The notes: generated from the sequence alone by a model not told the origin. Positions 1 to 10,655 are shown, counted from the stretch's first letter. The stretch is DNA of 64,000 bases from Triatoma infestans (GCA_011037195.1 JAAEAF010007873.1:123620-187619); one strand, 5' to 3'. Numbers and translations are program-made.

Positions 1-615
1 AGGGGATTGGAATGAAAAGATAATTTGGAATGGAATTTTAGGTAGCGGGATTTGGCTAAAGTGGAGACGAAGGGAATTTTTAGGTCAGTGTGGATAGTGA
101 GGTTAGAGACGTAGAAGGGACGATGGTGCGTAGGATTTTAGACTGTAGGGATTGAATGCGGTACAGGTTGGTGTTTTTGGCAGTCCCGTATAATTCAAGT
201 CCGTATGTCCAAATAGGAGCTAGTAGAGAATTGTACAGTTGTCTTTTGTTGTGAAGTGTAAGTTTTGAGCGTTTGTCTAATAGTTTTTTTAGCATTCTAT
301 ATCGGTAATTTAGTTCATTTCGTTTGAGTCGAGTATGAGGGTTCCATGTTAATCGTTTGTCTAGGTGGAGTCCGAGATAGCGGATTTGGGTTACAATTGG
401 GAGAAAGTTATGGTTAAATTGAATGGCGGGAAGGGTTTTACGGTTTAAGGTGAAGACTATGTGTTTGGATTTGTGTTGATTAACCTTGATTCTCCACTTG
501 CGGAGCAGGGTTCGAGGATATTGAGGTGGGTTTGAAGATGGCGAGTAGCCATGACGGGATCACTATTAGAGGAAAGGATAGCCGTATCATCGGCGAAGGT
601 GAACTTGCGTTATTT
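1..615 (-). pseudogene. jockey-type reverse transcriptase fragment, 5-prime truncated and frameshifted
   Basis: On the minus strand a degenerate reading runs from a FADDTAILSS motif near 611 (the RT catalytic Y/FADD box) through LDKRSKLTL near 290-255 and PIWTYGLELYGTAK near 220-180, towards the C-terminal part at the window edge. These blocks match other jockey-like copies in this window (47763-48879 and 51549-52480) in order and spacing. Only 80-295 is an open frame; the region from 300 to 600 needs several frame changes. The fragment lacks the endonuclease and the first half of the RT, as expected of a 5-prime-truncated LINE insertion, and its 3-prime end lies outside the window. Non-functional. 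Assignment to the jockey group is confident; the exact family is not. Confidence 0.85.
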
Positions 616-924
616 AATGCAGAAAGTGTGTCAAAATCCGTCAGTCTAGCCGTAGCCTTAATGTCACTAAATTATTTTTAATTTGATTTAAATTTTTATA
701 TTAATAATTTTATTTTTTAAGTGAGGAAAAAACCTTTCAGAAAGATAACGACTGACTTCGTTCCTTACCGGTTTGTGGGATTTTTACCCACTAAAGAAAA
801 CCTCACCTTCGGCTTTGTAACTTTGAGTACCAGCTTGGTGCCGACTAATAATAGCCAAGCATCTGGGGCCTGGCTTCGGCCTAGGCGCCTTTATCCCGAA
901 ACCTAGGGCTTCCTAATCGCGATT

Positions 925-1680
925 CAGGACTAGGTCATAGCTACAAGATATTACAAGCATGTGTTTTTAGTGGGGACTCGGGATCACGGACGGAAGTGCA
1001 GACTGTGCTAAACCGCCCCAGAAACCATACAACACATATCCTGTTCGCATGTCCAATGCAGGCGCAAAAGGTCTACCTCCAGCACCACAATTGTATGGCC
1101 AATATGCTTCATGGAGTTCTAGCTCGCAGGCTAGAATTGGTCGAGCCACCATATTATAGATACGACCCAACCGCTGTCCTTCAAAGCGCTGGACATAAAC
1201 TCCATTGGGATAGAGTAGTGGTCTCAGGCCACACTGTTGGGGAATCAGACCAGATATAGTGTGGTTTGATGAGACCAGGGGAGATGTCTTTATTATAGAT
1301 GTTACTATCCCAAGTGCCGCTAATCTTGCCAGGGGGCAGAACGAAAAATTGTCACGGAACAAGGTGTTACGGCGATCCAAATGTCCCACTGGTGGTCTCC
1401 AGTATGGGGATAACCCCGAGATCTTAGTGCGCAGGACTTAGCAGCTCAAAATACACAAGAAGCTGTCATCGTGCCCCTGGTGCAGAATAGTTCGGGAAAC
1501 CCTTTTGGACGATCCCAAATAACAGGTCTTAGCCAGATAAATAGTGACTGGCCCTCTCTTTTTTCTTGCTTATTTTCTCTCCGTCTTTCCACCCACTGAT
1601 AAATACCCCGTACCCTCTCTTGGCATAAGGCCGCGAGGCTTGTCACTTTGACCGGCTCAGCGTCTAGAAATAAATAAATG
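925..1680 (+). pseudogene. R2/R4-like non-LTR retrotransposon, C-terminal region and 3-prime UTR
   Basis: Two open pieces (996-1259 and 1259-1441) in neighbouring frames make one decayed C-terminal protein. The first carries a Cys/His-type stretch (ILFACPMQAQKVYLQHHN) followed by PPYYRYDP; the second carries DVFIIDVTIPSAANLARGQN, which resembles the PD-(D/E)XK-like endonuclease region found at the C terminus of R2/R4-type non-LTR elements. The same order of motifs appears on the minus strand at 54381-55140, so both come from one family. After the frame ends, a non-coding tail shared with that copy (a GAAACC..TGGACGAT block near 1500) leads to an A-rich end near 1665-1685, taken as the 3-prime end. 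No reverse transcriptase domain is present, so the insertion is 5-prime truncated and dead. Confidence 0.7.
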
Positions 1681-1689
1681 AAAATAACA

Positions 1690-2104
1690 TCGGTCCTTAT
1701 TTACAAAATAAAACAATGTGTACGTTCAGTTGTTGAATACAAATTGAACTACTATGTAGTCAACGATCGTCCGAGGGGGGTCGTCGTATTAAGATACAAA
1801 AAACATAGAGAAACAAAGACAGGACTAATGTAATATTAAATTCACTATTAATTTAAAATTAAAATTTAATCAGTTTTAGTTAGAATAGATTTAATTAGTT
1901 AAAACTTTGATTTAAATCATAGTTAAAATAAATTGGAAAAAAACTAAAAATTTACATCTTCGCGCTAAAGAATAAATTATAAATTTTCAACAATAAAAAA
2001 TAAACAGCTGACAAAACAAAATATCCGAAAAAAATAGTTTTTTTTTTTTTACCCCATTGTAATTACAATGCAAATTACATTCTTGTAATGGAAGAATAAA
2101 AGAA
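1690..2104. other. AT-rich spacer, nothing recognised
   Basis: AT-rich sequence with short homopolymer runs. No coding region, RNA gene or element end could be supported. Confidence 0.6.
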
Positions 2105-3042
2105 AAAAATCTGGTGTGAAACACTCCCACAACTTTCTCTCACTCCAGTTCTCAAAATGATAATTGACAAATTTTATAGTTAGTGTACCAAATTTAATGA
2201 AATTCGTCGAAAACTGAAAAAACTGTTCAGTAAAAGAGCACTTCAGGTTTACTAATTTTCTTGAAACTCGGAATTTAAGCCATCTATTTTTTCTAACTAA
2301 TTATGTTTGGATGATTAATTGTATAATCAACTAGGATAGCCTTTATGGAAATCTACCCCGCCCTCCTCTAAAAAGTGCCTTAAAGAATTTTGCCCAGAGA
2401 AAGGGTTTTAGATACAAGATGTAGATCTTTGCATGTTTAGTTTATATATGAAGTTTCAAAAAAAATCGTCGAAGCCATTTTTGAGAAAAATTGCGAAAAA
2501 GTGAATAAATCATTTAATAAAGTGGTAAAGTAAACGCACTTCCGGTTATCCAATTTTTTTCAAACTCCGAATTTCAACAACATATAATTCTAATTAACAT
2601 TATTTAGATGACAGAATTGTCTAATAAACTGAATAGCACTTTAGATGGAAACCTAACCCCACTCCTCCCCCAAAAGGTCCTTCATTGCATTTTCCCGGAG
2701 AAATGTTTCAAATAAAAGTTGTAGCTCTTTGTATGTGTAGTTGATATATACTAAGTTTAAAGAAACTCGTCGGAGCCATTTTTGAGAAAATCCCAAAAAA
2801 AGTAAAGAAAAAACTAGTAAAGTAGTACTTCCGGTTGAGGAATTTTGACANNNNNNNNNNNNNNNNNNNNTCGTTTTTGAGCTATGCTGTTCACATACAC
2901 ACACACACACAGACCATTTGCTAAAACCCACTTTTTTGGACTCAGGGGACCTCAAAACGGATATTTCCGGTGAAAACTCGATATCGAAAATTTGACACGA
3001 TTACAATAATTTCTCTCACTAGGAGTAAGAGAAAGTAAAAAA
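2105..3042 (+). repeat. 1-kb compound repeat, copy 1 (with internal 20-N gap)
   Basis: This is a nearly complete forward copy. It starts with the block ATCTGGTGTGAAACACTC and the subterminal motif ACTTTCTCT(T/C)ACTCC, then holds two related units of about 300 bp that each begin near a CACTTCCGGTT motif. Next come a GAGCTATGCTGTTCACA block, a short CA-repeat, GGACTCAGGGGACCTCAAAA, TCGATATCGAAAATTTG, and the terminal hairpin ending AGTAAGAGAAAGTAAAA. A run of 20 N at 2851-2870 replaces sequence that other copies show to be about 66 bp. No protein is encoded; open frames here are incidental. Confidence 0.9.
2851..2870. other. assembly gap (20 N)
   Basis: Twenty N inside a 1-kb repeat copy. Comparison with the copy at 59212-60204 suggests roughly 66 bp are missing, so 20 is a placeholder rather than a measured size. 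Confidence 0.95.
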
Positions 3043-3885
3043 AAATTATTAATGTCAGCCTAAATTTATAATCTCAAGCCAAAAGTTACGTCCTCTTTTT
3101 TGAAAAGATATTAAGTGACATTCTTTTAAAATCTTGCCAACAAAATGAATAAAAAAATTCTCTTCTTTTCGGTTATATAAAAGTACAGTGTTTTATCCCT
3201 GTATTAAAACAATATTGTCAAGATAAAGCGACTATCCCCTACCATTTAAATATCCAACCAAAAAAAAACTGCTTGAGCTGTAATTGTTATGTTCAGGTCA
3301 CAGTTTAAATGTAGACTATGATGTATTTACGATGCTGCTATTTAAGACTGTACTTGTGTATCATGTATACTTTCAGTTTTTTTTTTTTTTAAGATATGAC
3401 TTGTTTTAGATTTAAATCTTATCATACCATCAAAGTTTATGTAAAACAAATTACACAATTGTTCCCAATTATAAAAAAATCAGGAACTTTTCAATAATTA
3501 ATTTGGTAAATTATGCGGCAGACTATAAAGAGGGAGAAACAAACATTTAAATATAATATGACGTAGTGCAGAAAAGTAGGTTATAATAATGTGTTCTGAT
3601 ACACTAATAATACGCAGGTGTACTGCGGGACAGAATAGAACTTTTATTAGTGAAGAATTTCAAGGAAGATCTACATTTTTTTATCATTCGCGACTCCCCC
3701 CCCCCCCCCAAATTTGCCATAACCAACTAAAGCAAATAAAACACAATAGATTTAGAAACAACTTGTAAATATTTAATTTGGAAGAAAAAGCACAGATTTC
3801 GTTAAGATTACTTTATCAAAAGCGTTCAGCACAAACTTTGAAAATTCAGAATTGTCTACAAATGTTATCTAAACATAAATTATGC
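3043..3885. other. AT-rich spacer with a poly-C run
   Basis: AT-rich sequence without recognisable genes. A run of C occurs near 3697-3709. Nothing else is supported. Confidence 0.55.
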
Positions 3886-4528
3886 CTTTTTACTTGGTCT
3901 TACTCCTAGTAAGAGGAAGTATTGTAATCATGTCAAATTTTCGATATCGAGTTTTCACCGGCAACATCCGTTTTGAGGTTCCCTGAGTACAAAAAACCGG
4001 CTTTTTAGCAAATGGACTCTGTGTGTGTGTGTGTTTGTATGTAGGTATGTGTGTAGGTATGTAGGTTTTTATGTGTGTGTGTGTGTGTGAGAACAGCATA
4101 GCTCGAAAACGAAGAATCGCAGAAAGTTCAAACTTGATATTTCGTTTAGTTATCACCATGAGATCTGACAGAGTAAGTTATGTGTCAAAATTCCTGATCC
4201 GGAAGTACCACTTTACTAAATAATTTTTTCACTTTTTCGCAATTTTCTCAAAAATAACTCCCGACGATTTTCTTCAAACTTCATGTATCAACTAAGCATA
4301 CAATGGTTATGTTTTTAGTTGATTTGGAGTTGCTTTTATAGTTGATTATACAATTCTGACCATCCAAACAAAATTACTTAGAAATAAATAGATGGCCAAA
4401 ATTCCGAGTTTCAGCTTTTACTGAACAGTTTTTTCAGTTTTCGACGAATTTCATTACATTTGGTACACTAAAGTTGTCACTACAATTTTGAGAAAGCATG
4501 AGATTGTTTCACACCAGATTTTTTAATA
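3886..4528 (-). repeat. 1-kb compound repeat, single-unit variant
   Basis: Reverse copy: the terminal hairpin (CTTACTCCTAGTAAGAG) is at 3898-3915, followed by the TTTCGATATCGAG block, a (TG)n stretch with GTATG interruptions at 4020-4090, and the AGCATAGCTC block. It ends with the GTTTCACACCAGATTTTTT terminus near 4528. Only one of the two internal 300-bp units is present, and it looks like a hybrid of the start of one unit and the end of the other, as recombination between units would produce. Confidence 0.85.
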
Positions 4529-5060
4529 TTAACCAGGCTTCCACTAATTTAATTCAATTTAATTGTAACATTTCTCTGGGAAAATTCATTTAAGTTAACT
4601 TTTGGGGGTTCAGTACGAACTGAATGATTTATTTAATCTATAAGATCGTCGCCCAAATAATCCTTAATTTTTGTAGACCAGATGGAGCCTGGTTTTTTTT
4701 TCCCCCATTCAAACCAAAGCCAAAAAAGTAGATGCATGGCCTTCTGTAGATGCATACACACTTTTTAACTAGTCATACAAATCTAGATACATTCAAAGAT
4801 AACCAAAGAGTCATCCGAAGAATAACTCAGAACACTCTAGAAAATATATCAGACAATATTATTCAAAATGGAAGGGCAACATTAGTTGATGACCAATCCT
4901 GGAACGCGTTCAATTACGGATAATGTCGTTATCAGTTAGCCATGAATTTAGATCGAACAGTACGCAAAAAAAACAAAAACGAAGAAATATGTAGGGATTG
5001 CCGCGGATTCGGTTAATTCTGCAATACTTAAGAGAAACAAGATCGTTTCACTCAGACCAA
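4529..5060. other. spacer, nothing recognised
   Basis: No gene is supported. A weak, stop-broken resemblance to a transposase C terminus around 4800-4900 is too faint to call. Confidence 0.4.
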
Positions 5061-5180
5061 TTTGTAAAAAAAATAAGAGAAAGTAAAAAAACACTTTTTC
5101 GAACACAAAGGACCTCAAAACGTATATTTGGCTGAAATGGAAAATTTAACACAATCCATTACTTCCTCTTACCAGCTAAC
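5060..5180 (+). repeat. decayed 3-prime end of a 1-kb repeat
   Basis: A diverged AAGGACCTCAAAACGTATATT block followed by an ACTTCCTCTTACC relic matches the last 120 bp of the 1-kb repeat. Confidence 0.55.
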
Positions 5181-5799
5181 TATACTATCAAATTAAACAT
5201 AGGATTTTTTCTTTTTTTTTATTTCAATTACATGTAATTTAAATTCAAGAAATAATTACTAATAGCCATTCTCATGATTCGTCTATTAAACGAAGTCTCT
5301 GGTCTAATAGCTTTACTAATTAAATCTTGATAGAATTCTACGTGTCTAAATTTTTTATGCTAGTTATTAGAAAGTATAATGCATTTTAGCACTTTTTTTT
5401 TTTTGGCCTATTAATGAATTAACACATTACTTCCTTATTTTCAAGGAAATCTGGATAGCTAAACTGTTTCACTGTCATGTAACATGTAAGCGTTTTTAAT
5501 CAATATACAAACCCACATAGTATTCATGGGAAGTATTATAATTTTGTTAACCAACCACATACTTGTAGAAAGTGAGGTAATTCAACTTTCCCAAAAGATC
5601 AGGTAAAGTTCATTGTTTTGTTGCAATTTTCATATTGGCATCTAATTTAGGCTATTACATCATTCTTCTGTGAAATTAAAAGAAAATTAAATATTTAAAA
5701 TATTAAAATGAATGAAATTCAATTTTAAATTGAATAATTTATTCACACCTGACTTAATACAAACTTATTGAAAGGGCTCTTAACAATTTTGATGAACTA
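5181..5799. other. AT-rich spacer, nothing recognised
   Basis: AT-rich with short poly-T tracts near 5210 and 5395. No coding or RNA feature was seen. Confidence 0.5.
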
Positions 5800-6060
5800 T
5801 TTTTTCCCCCTGTCATATATCAGCTTACAAGAAAATTATGCGAAAACTGTAAAAACCCATTCCCAGTAGTTGTAATTTTGATCGAAACTTCGTCAAATGC
5901 CGTGGTAGTACCTGAACATCCTTCGATTTTTCGTTTTTGTGATATTTTGTTTACACAAACATGCAGATCATTCATTGAACACATATATTTACGGAGAAAA
6001 CGCAATTTCGGAAAACAATATCGTAATATTTCCTCCAACATGCAGTAAGAGAAAGTAACA
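5800..6060 (+). repeat. strongly diverged 1-kb repeat 3-prime half
   Basis: Order of blocks as in the 1-kb repeat: a GGTAGTACCTGAACATCC relic, CGATTTTTCGTTTTTGTGAT, ACACAAACATGCAGATCATT, a relic of the TCGATATCG region and a final GCAGTAAGAGAAAGTAAC end near 6060. Old copy without a CA-run. Confidence 0.55.
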
Positions 6061-6274
6061 AAATGTGTTTTTTGGTTAATATCACATTGAAATAATTTTC
6101 TAAGAAGGCTCGAAAGATACCTTTGTAGGTCCCGAGCTTTTCTGCGGGTTGCCCAGAAGACTGATTCAAATTTCTATCAAGGAGGGATGGTGGGAAAGAG
6201 CACCAAGACAAAAGGCAGGCTAAATTCTTTTTCAAAAGACATTTACCTAAGTTTACCCTGGACCTACTGAGGCA

Positions 6275-6564
6275 TAGCCTAAGGGATATAAGGTTAATAT
6301 AGTGGGCCTACTAACAAGGTATTGTAGGCTGAATAGGCATATCTACTACTTGCAGATAAGCGGTATGCCGATTCGGCAGGACCGAGGAGGAAATGCCGGC
6401 ATATATCCTTTGTGAGTGTGACGGGTTATATCCGATCTGATGATGACAACGTTTCTTCAACTGAAGCTATGAGCTTCAAGACGGAGCCACTTTCATCTTT
6501 GCTAGGCCCGATTAAGAAGGCGAAACTAAAGGATGGGCTATGATTTCAGGGGATGCACAATAGA
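6275..6564 (+). pseudogene. R1-like non-LTR retrotransposon C-terminal tail, interrupted
   Basis: Frameshifted translation gives GLLTRYCRLNRHIYYLQISG, then a Cys-poor relic of the zinc-knuckle (CECD-like region near 6413), and near 6470-6540 the tail MSFKTEPLSSLLGPIKKAK. This resembles the tail seen after the RNase H domain in R1/LOA/I-group ORF2 proteins, and the neighbouring fragment at 8715-9827 shows the same kind of tail (GSLTGHCGLRRHLYIMGLMP). The 3-prime continuation is split by the hAT-type insertion at 6573-8368 and resumes around 8377. Dead fragment. Confidence 0.65.
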
Positions 6565-6572
6565 CTTCTTAA
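6565..6572. repeat. left 8-bp target site duplication of the hAT-type element
   Basis: CTTCTTAA immediately precedes the CAGTGGCGGC terminus and is repeated exactly at 8369-8376. Confidence 0.9.
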
Positions 6573-6744
6573 CAGTGGCGGCTCGTGACTTGGATATGTG
6601 GAGGTTCAACTTTTTTTTTTTAAATACTTACATTACCTATCATAATTAGTAGCTTGGCTAGTTAAAAATCACGAAGTAAGCCAGGAGCCAGGTAAAAACT
6701 TGCATCCCTCTCCTACAATTAAATATGTTAAATTAAGAATAAAT

Positions 6745-6940
6745 CTATTAGCTCAGTGGATAGTGCATTGGACTCCCACGCGGAGGACTCGGGTTCGAGT
6801 CCATCTGTGCTGCCCTTAGGTTTTTCTTCCTAGGAGCTCTTACAGCACACTGTCCGGTGATGGGCAGTGTTGTCTGTAACGAGAGAACACCATCCGGAGG
6901 CCGGCAGTGCACTGAGAAGGCTCAGGCGGCAATGACCATT
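6745..6940 (+). mobile_element. tRNA-derived SINE, copy 1
   Basis: The head carries an A-box-like TAGCTCAGTGGATAG near 6750 and a B-box-like GGGTTCGAGTCC near 6791, as in RNA polymerase III internal promoters of tRNA-derived SINEs. The body (CTGTGCTGCCCTTAGG, GGAGCTCTTACAGC, CCGGTGATGG, AATGACCAT) matches the other copies at 18092, 22275, 23995 and 37720. It ends at the truncated start of a 1-kb repeat. Not a functional tRNA: no acceptor stem closes. Confidence 0.85.
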
Positions 6941-6941
6941 A

Positions 6942-7829
6942 CTCAGTTCTCAAAATTATAATTGACAAATTTTATAGGTTGTGTACCAAATTTAATGAAA
7001 TTCTTCGAAAACTGAAAAAAATGTTCAGTAAAGCGCACTTCCGGTTTACTATTGTCTTGAAACTCAGAATTTTGGCCATCTATTTATTTCTAATTAATTT
7101 TGTTTGGATGATAGAATTGTATAATCAAATATGAGAGCACTTTAGAGAATAATATAACCCCATCCCTCCCCTAAAAGTGCCCTTAAATGAATTTTACCAG
7201 ACAAATGTTTCAAATAAAAGTTATAGATCTTTGTATGTTTAGTTTATGCAAGAAGATTCAAGAAAATTATCGGAGCAATTTTTGAGAAAATGGCGAAAAA
7301 GGAAAAAATCATTTAGTAAAGTGGTAAAGTAAACGCACTTCCGGTTATCCGATTTGTTTCAAACTGGAATTTCAACAACATATTATATTCTTATTAATAT
7401 TATTTAGATGACAGAATTGTATAGCGAACCGAAATAGAACTTTAGATTGAAACCTAACCCAACCCCTCCTTCAAAACTGCCTTTAAATGAATTTTTCCGG
7501 AGAAATGTTTCAAATAGAAATTGCAGATCTTTGTATGTATAGTTCATATACCAAATTTCAAGAAAATCGTCGAGCCATTTTTGAGAAAATTGCAAAAAAG
7601 TAAAAAAATCAACTAGTAAAGTGATACTTCCGGTTGAGGAATTTCGACAGATAACGCAGGGTCAGATCTCATGGTGATACCTAAACGGAATATTAAGTTT
7701 CAACTTTCTACGGGTTTTCGTTTTTGAGCTATGGTGTTCACATACATATACACGCACCCGTGCACGCACACAGGCGCACACACACACACGCACACAGAGA
7801 ACATTTGCTAAAAACTTTTTTAACTCCAG
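6942..7829 (+). repeat. 1-kb compound repeat lacking both termini
   Basis: Forward copy starting at GTTCTCAAAATTATAATTG, about 40 bp inside the usual 5-prime end, with both 300-bp units. It includes the AGCTATGGTGTTCACATACA block and a longer (CA)-rich stretch at 7740-7800, and stops after ACATTTGCTAAAAAC before the terminal hairpin. It lies within the hAT-type element. Confidence 0.85.
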
Positions 7830-8340
7830 GTAAGATCGGGTAAGTTCGTTCGTAGATCGTAAGTAATGTTCATCGCGCTTGTAACCCCTACTCTTTTTGA
7901 AAAAAGTTAAATAAAAACATACACTTTTCTATACTAACACAAAGAAATTTTTTATATATACTCCAGCGCGACTCCCAACTGTGAACCCCCTGCTTCCTAC
8001 TTTTCATCTCCTGATACACATGCAATTCACTAAGTGTACAATTCATTGTACGAACATATTAAAGGAGCTCCTATACTGATATACGTTCCTATTCTTTTAT
8101 GTCTGACTCTCGGATTGTACTACTTCTTTTTCATTAATACTTTATAGATTACACAATTTTTGTACAATACTTATAGTATATACAATTTTTGGTGTGACTT
8201 ATGTTCCTAACTAATATAAAAATGAAAATATTTTTTTGAAATTGAAATATGAAAGAAAATAAAATCAAATAAGAAAATTTTGCTACTTTTTTATTTAATT
8301 TTTTACTTTTTTTCTTCAAATAGTTGGGGGTTCAGTCGCG
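7830..8340. other. internal part of the hAT-type element, no coding
   Basis: AT-rich sequence between the 1-kb repeat and the right terminus. It contains no open frame resembling a hAT transposase. Confidence 0.55.
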
Positions 8341-8368
8341 CAATCGCGAATACCAGTAGCCGCCACTG

Positions 8369-8376
8369 CTTCTTAA
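8369..8376. repeat. right 8-bp target site duplication of the hAT-type element
   Basis: CTTCTTAA follows the CGCCACTG terminus, identical to 6565-6572. Confidence 0.9.
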
Positions 8377-8714
8377 TGCAGGTCGCAGTGAAATGAGGCT
8401 TGACAACAAATTCATCCCGGAAGTTTCCGGTAATATGTTAATATGTGCTTACTAATTGATATAAATATCCCGATGGATCATTATGTATATTGACTTCCAA
8501 GGAGTTGACACGGTCTCCATTGGGAAAACCTGAAAGTGTAAATTTCTTTGATATTGTGTCGTTATTATCATTCATAAAGTATTATCCTAAAATCTATCAA
8601 AGGTTAAATTAGTTCAAATTTGAACAATTTGCAATTAGATAATCGGAGGGATTTTTTTCTTTATACAATTTATTTTCGATTTCTTATTATAATAATAACA
8701 ATAAAACTAAATTA
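8377..8714. other. resumed retrotransposon flank and AT-rich spacer
   Basis: The first tens of bases continue the interrupted retrotransposon 3-prime region; the rest is AT-rich with no recognised feature. Confidence 0.4.
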
Positions 8715-9830
8715 GTTCTATTGACTTTATTGGGAATTCCACCGCTCTTTGTAGAGGTGAAAACTAGGCAATGAAAGCCTGTTATAGAATTTAACAGGGG
8801 CAGGTTGTTGGCAGGATAAGCGATATGGTCACTCTACCATTCATCGCGAGATGTTTTTGAAGGTTCCTGTTACGGGTTTTTCCCTCTGATAGAATGTTGA
8901 AGACTTTTGTTTTCGCGCATTCTTACAGTGTCAGGTTACCCTCTAGGGAAGATTGGTCAAGATTTGGGTCCGTCTAGTGTGATACCTAATAATTACTTCC
9001 AGTGTTACACAAACGGTCCAGAATGGATGGATAGGTCTGGAGCTGCGGTCTATTTTGAGACCGGAGATCATTTGGCAGTATCTCTTGGTGAATGGACCAC
9101 GGTCTTCCAGACTGAGGTTTATGCTATTCTTTGTTGTGTTTTGGATGAGAGGGTACGTAACACTAACTTAAAAGGTGTTTGTATCTGCTCGGACAGCCAG
9201 GCTGCGCTGAAGGCGCTGAGTTCATGTGTCTTCACTTCCAGGTTGGTGTTAGAATGTTCTAAAAGACTGGAAGAGCTTTCTTCTCTGAAGGATGTGCTTC
9301 TAGTCTGGGTGCCAGGTCACATGGGAATTTTTGGGAATGAGGAGGTGGACAGGTTTGCCAAATTAGGCGCCTCTCTTCCTTTCATTGGTCCCGAGCCTGC
9401 TGTTGGCGTGTCTTCTGGCACATGTCTGTCAGGCTTCCAGACATGGACAGCTTCACAGCATTCATCCTTATGGATGAGCTCAGTTGGTTTTCGGCAGTCC
9501 AAAATGCTCATCGGGGGTCCGGACAAGGCTATTAGTGAGACGTTGCTGTGTTTTTCACGGAGCTCTCTCAGGCATCTGGTTGGATCTCTTACTGGCCACT
9601 GTGGTTTAAGGAGACATCTCTACATAATGGGGCTCATGCCGGATCCATTTTGTAGAGTCTGTGAGGCAGAGGAGGAAACACCCAACCATCTTATGACTGA
9701 TTGCTTGGGTTGTGAGGAAATTAGGTTCAGGAACTTTGGTCGAAATAGGATGTCTGTGGAAGAGCTTAGGCTATTTCCGCTTAAGGTTATTGTCCGATTT
9801 ATTCGGACTGCGGTGATCTTAGATTGATTA
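8715..9830 (+). pseudogene. R1/LOA/I-group ORF2 C-terminal region: RT end, RNase H, zinc-knuckle tail
   Basis: A 306-codon open frame (8907-9827) carries an RNase H domain: FQCYTNGPEW (first catalytic position, Asn instead of the usual Asp), QTEVYAI (Glu), ICSDSQAALKAL (Asp), WVPGHMGIFGNEEVDRFAK (last Asp region). The tail GSLTGHCGLRRHLYIMG follows, then CRVCEAEEETPNHLMTDC, a CX2C-H-C knuckle. Upstream, 8715-8906 reads in broken frames as the end of an RT (GIPPLFVEVK, then a lost frame). RNase H would degrade template RNA during reverse transcription. The Met at 8907 is not a real start; the frame is the end of a longer polyprotein. A non-coding tail follows to about 9950. The D-to-N change and the missing RT make it inactive. 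Confidence 0.85.
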
Positions 9831-10390
9831 GATTCGGGTCTGGACTTTTGTTATAGACCCGGTTTGTTGTTGTTTTTCTTGGGGTAGGTAGCTAAATGGG
9901 CCTAGTGAGGCTTTGGATAGCGTAGGGTTTCCCTCCCCATAGACAAATAATAATTAATAAATTACTTCTAATCCGTAAAGTTATTTATAAAAAATAAAGG
10001 TTTTCGTAAAGTTAATAAAAGATGTGATATAATAATTAGAATGTCTTCCGCTTCATTTTTCTGTTTTATTTAGTTTTGAAACTTTCTGAAAGCAGTGACA
10101 GACAGTAATCAGCAAGCATTTCACTATTCTATTCCACTATTCCAATTTTCGTTGGTAAAGTTTTTTCAATGTAAAACGGCATTAACGAAACCGCTCTCCA
10201 CGATTACCACTAGCATCACCAAGGTTGGTGGAAAAACGTCTAAAAAAAGTGGGTGTAATAAATGTATATTAAGCAACATAATATAATAAATCTTAAGTTC
10301 ACTGATCATTTTTCCATACTTTTCAGATTTTTTTATTCCTCCAAAAAGTTTTGATTCACTCTCTTAAAAATATTGCATCAAGCTAAACCT
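9831..10390. other. retrotransposon 3-prime UTR then AT-rich spacer
   Basis: 9831-9950 is probably the 3-prime UTR of the preceding element (a GACCCGG-type hairpin region, then an AATAATAATTAATAA tail). The remainder has no recognised content. Confidence 0.45.
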
Positions 10391-10439
10391 GACATTTGTC
10401 TGCTGAATTTGGAAGCAAGGAATGTTCTGCTTGTGGATG

Positions 10440-10655
10440 GACATTGCCATACCAGCGGATGAAAATGTCCAGAAAATAATTTGAGCTAAAATCAGCCATT
10501 ACAAGGATCTGGCTGGAAAATTAGAAAAACTATATACCGCATGGATAAAGTCAGAGTCCTGCTCTGCTGAAAACACTGCAGAGAATCGGGATTTCATTAG
10601 CGTGACTGGAGGAGGCACAGAAGGCCATCCTTCTCGAGTTTTGCCACTAGGATTT
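10440..10655 (+). pseudogene. C-terminal piece of a non-LTR retrotransposon with endonuclease-like motif
   Basis: One frame reads DIAIPADENVQK, ISHYKDLAGKLEKLYTAW, and a little later SVTGGGTEGHPSRVLPLGF. This order (D-x-A-I-P, YKDL, then VISxTG) resembles the C-terminal region of R2/R4-like elements and parallels the DVTIP and VISSVGL blocks at 1280 and 54680-54830. A stop and a deletion break the frame. Short, old fragment; the family assignment is tentative. Confidence 0.5.

Larger units (their letters stand above)
6573..8368. mobile_element. non-autonomous hAT-type DNA transposon, 1.8 kb
   Basis: The termini are CAGTGGCGGCT at the left and AGCCGCCACTG at the right, perfect inverted repeats for 11 bp and then imperfect, bounded by identical 8-bp duplications CTTCTTAA. 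Short CAGNGGCGG-like termini with 8-bp duplications are the hallmark of the hAT superfamily. No transposase coding region is visible, so it would need an enzyme in trans. Inside are a tRNA-headed SINE (6745-6940) and a truncated 1-kb repeat (6942-7829), either inserted later or part of the amplified element. It sits in an R1-like retrotransposon tail. The element is well preserved at its ends, suggesting a fairly recent insertion. Confidence 0.9.

Noticed and set aside
967..1389. 140-codon minus-strand frame
   Set aside because: Antisense to the R2/R4-like coding fragment, which has recognisable motifs on the plus strand.
4800..4930. Possible transposase C terminus (RRITQNTLENISDN)
   Set aside because: Too short and broken; no other block of the protein is nearby.
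6750..6810. tRNA gene
   Set aside because: A- and B-box-like motifs are present, but no acceptor stem pairs and the same head is fused to a common body at five loci, so it is a SINE.
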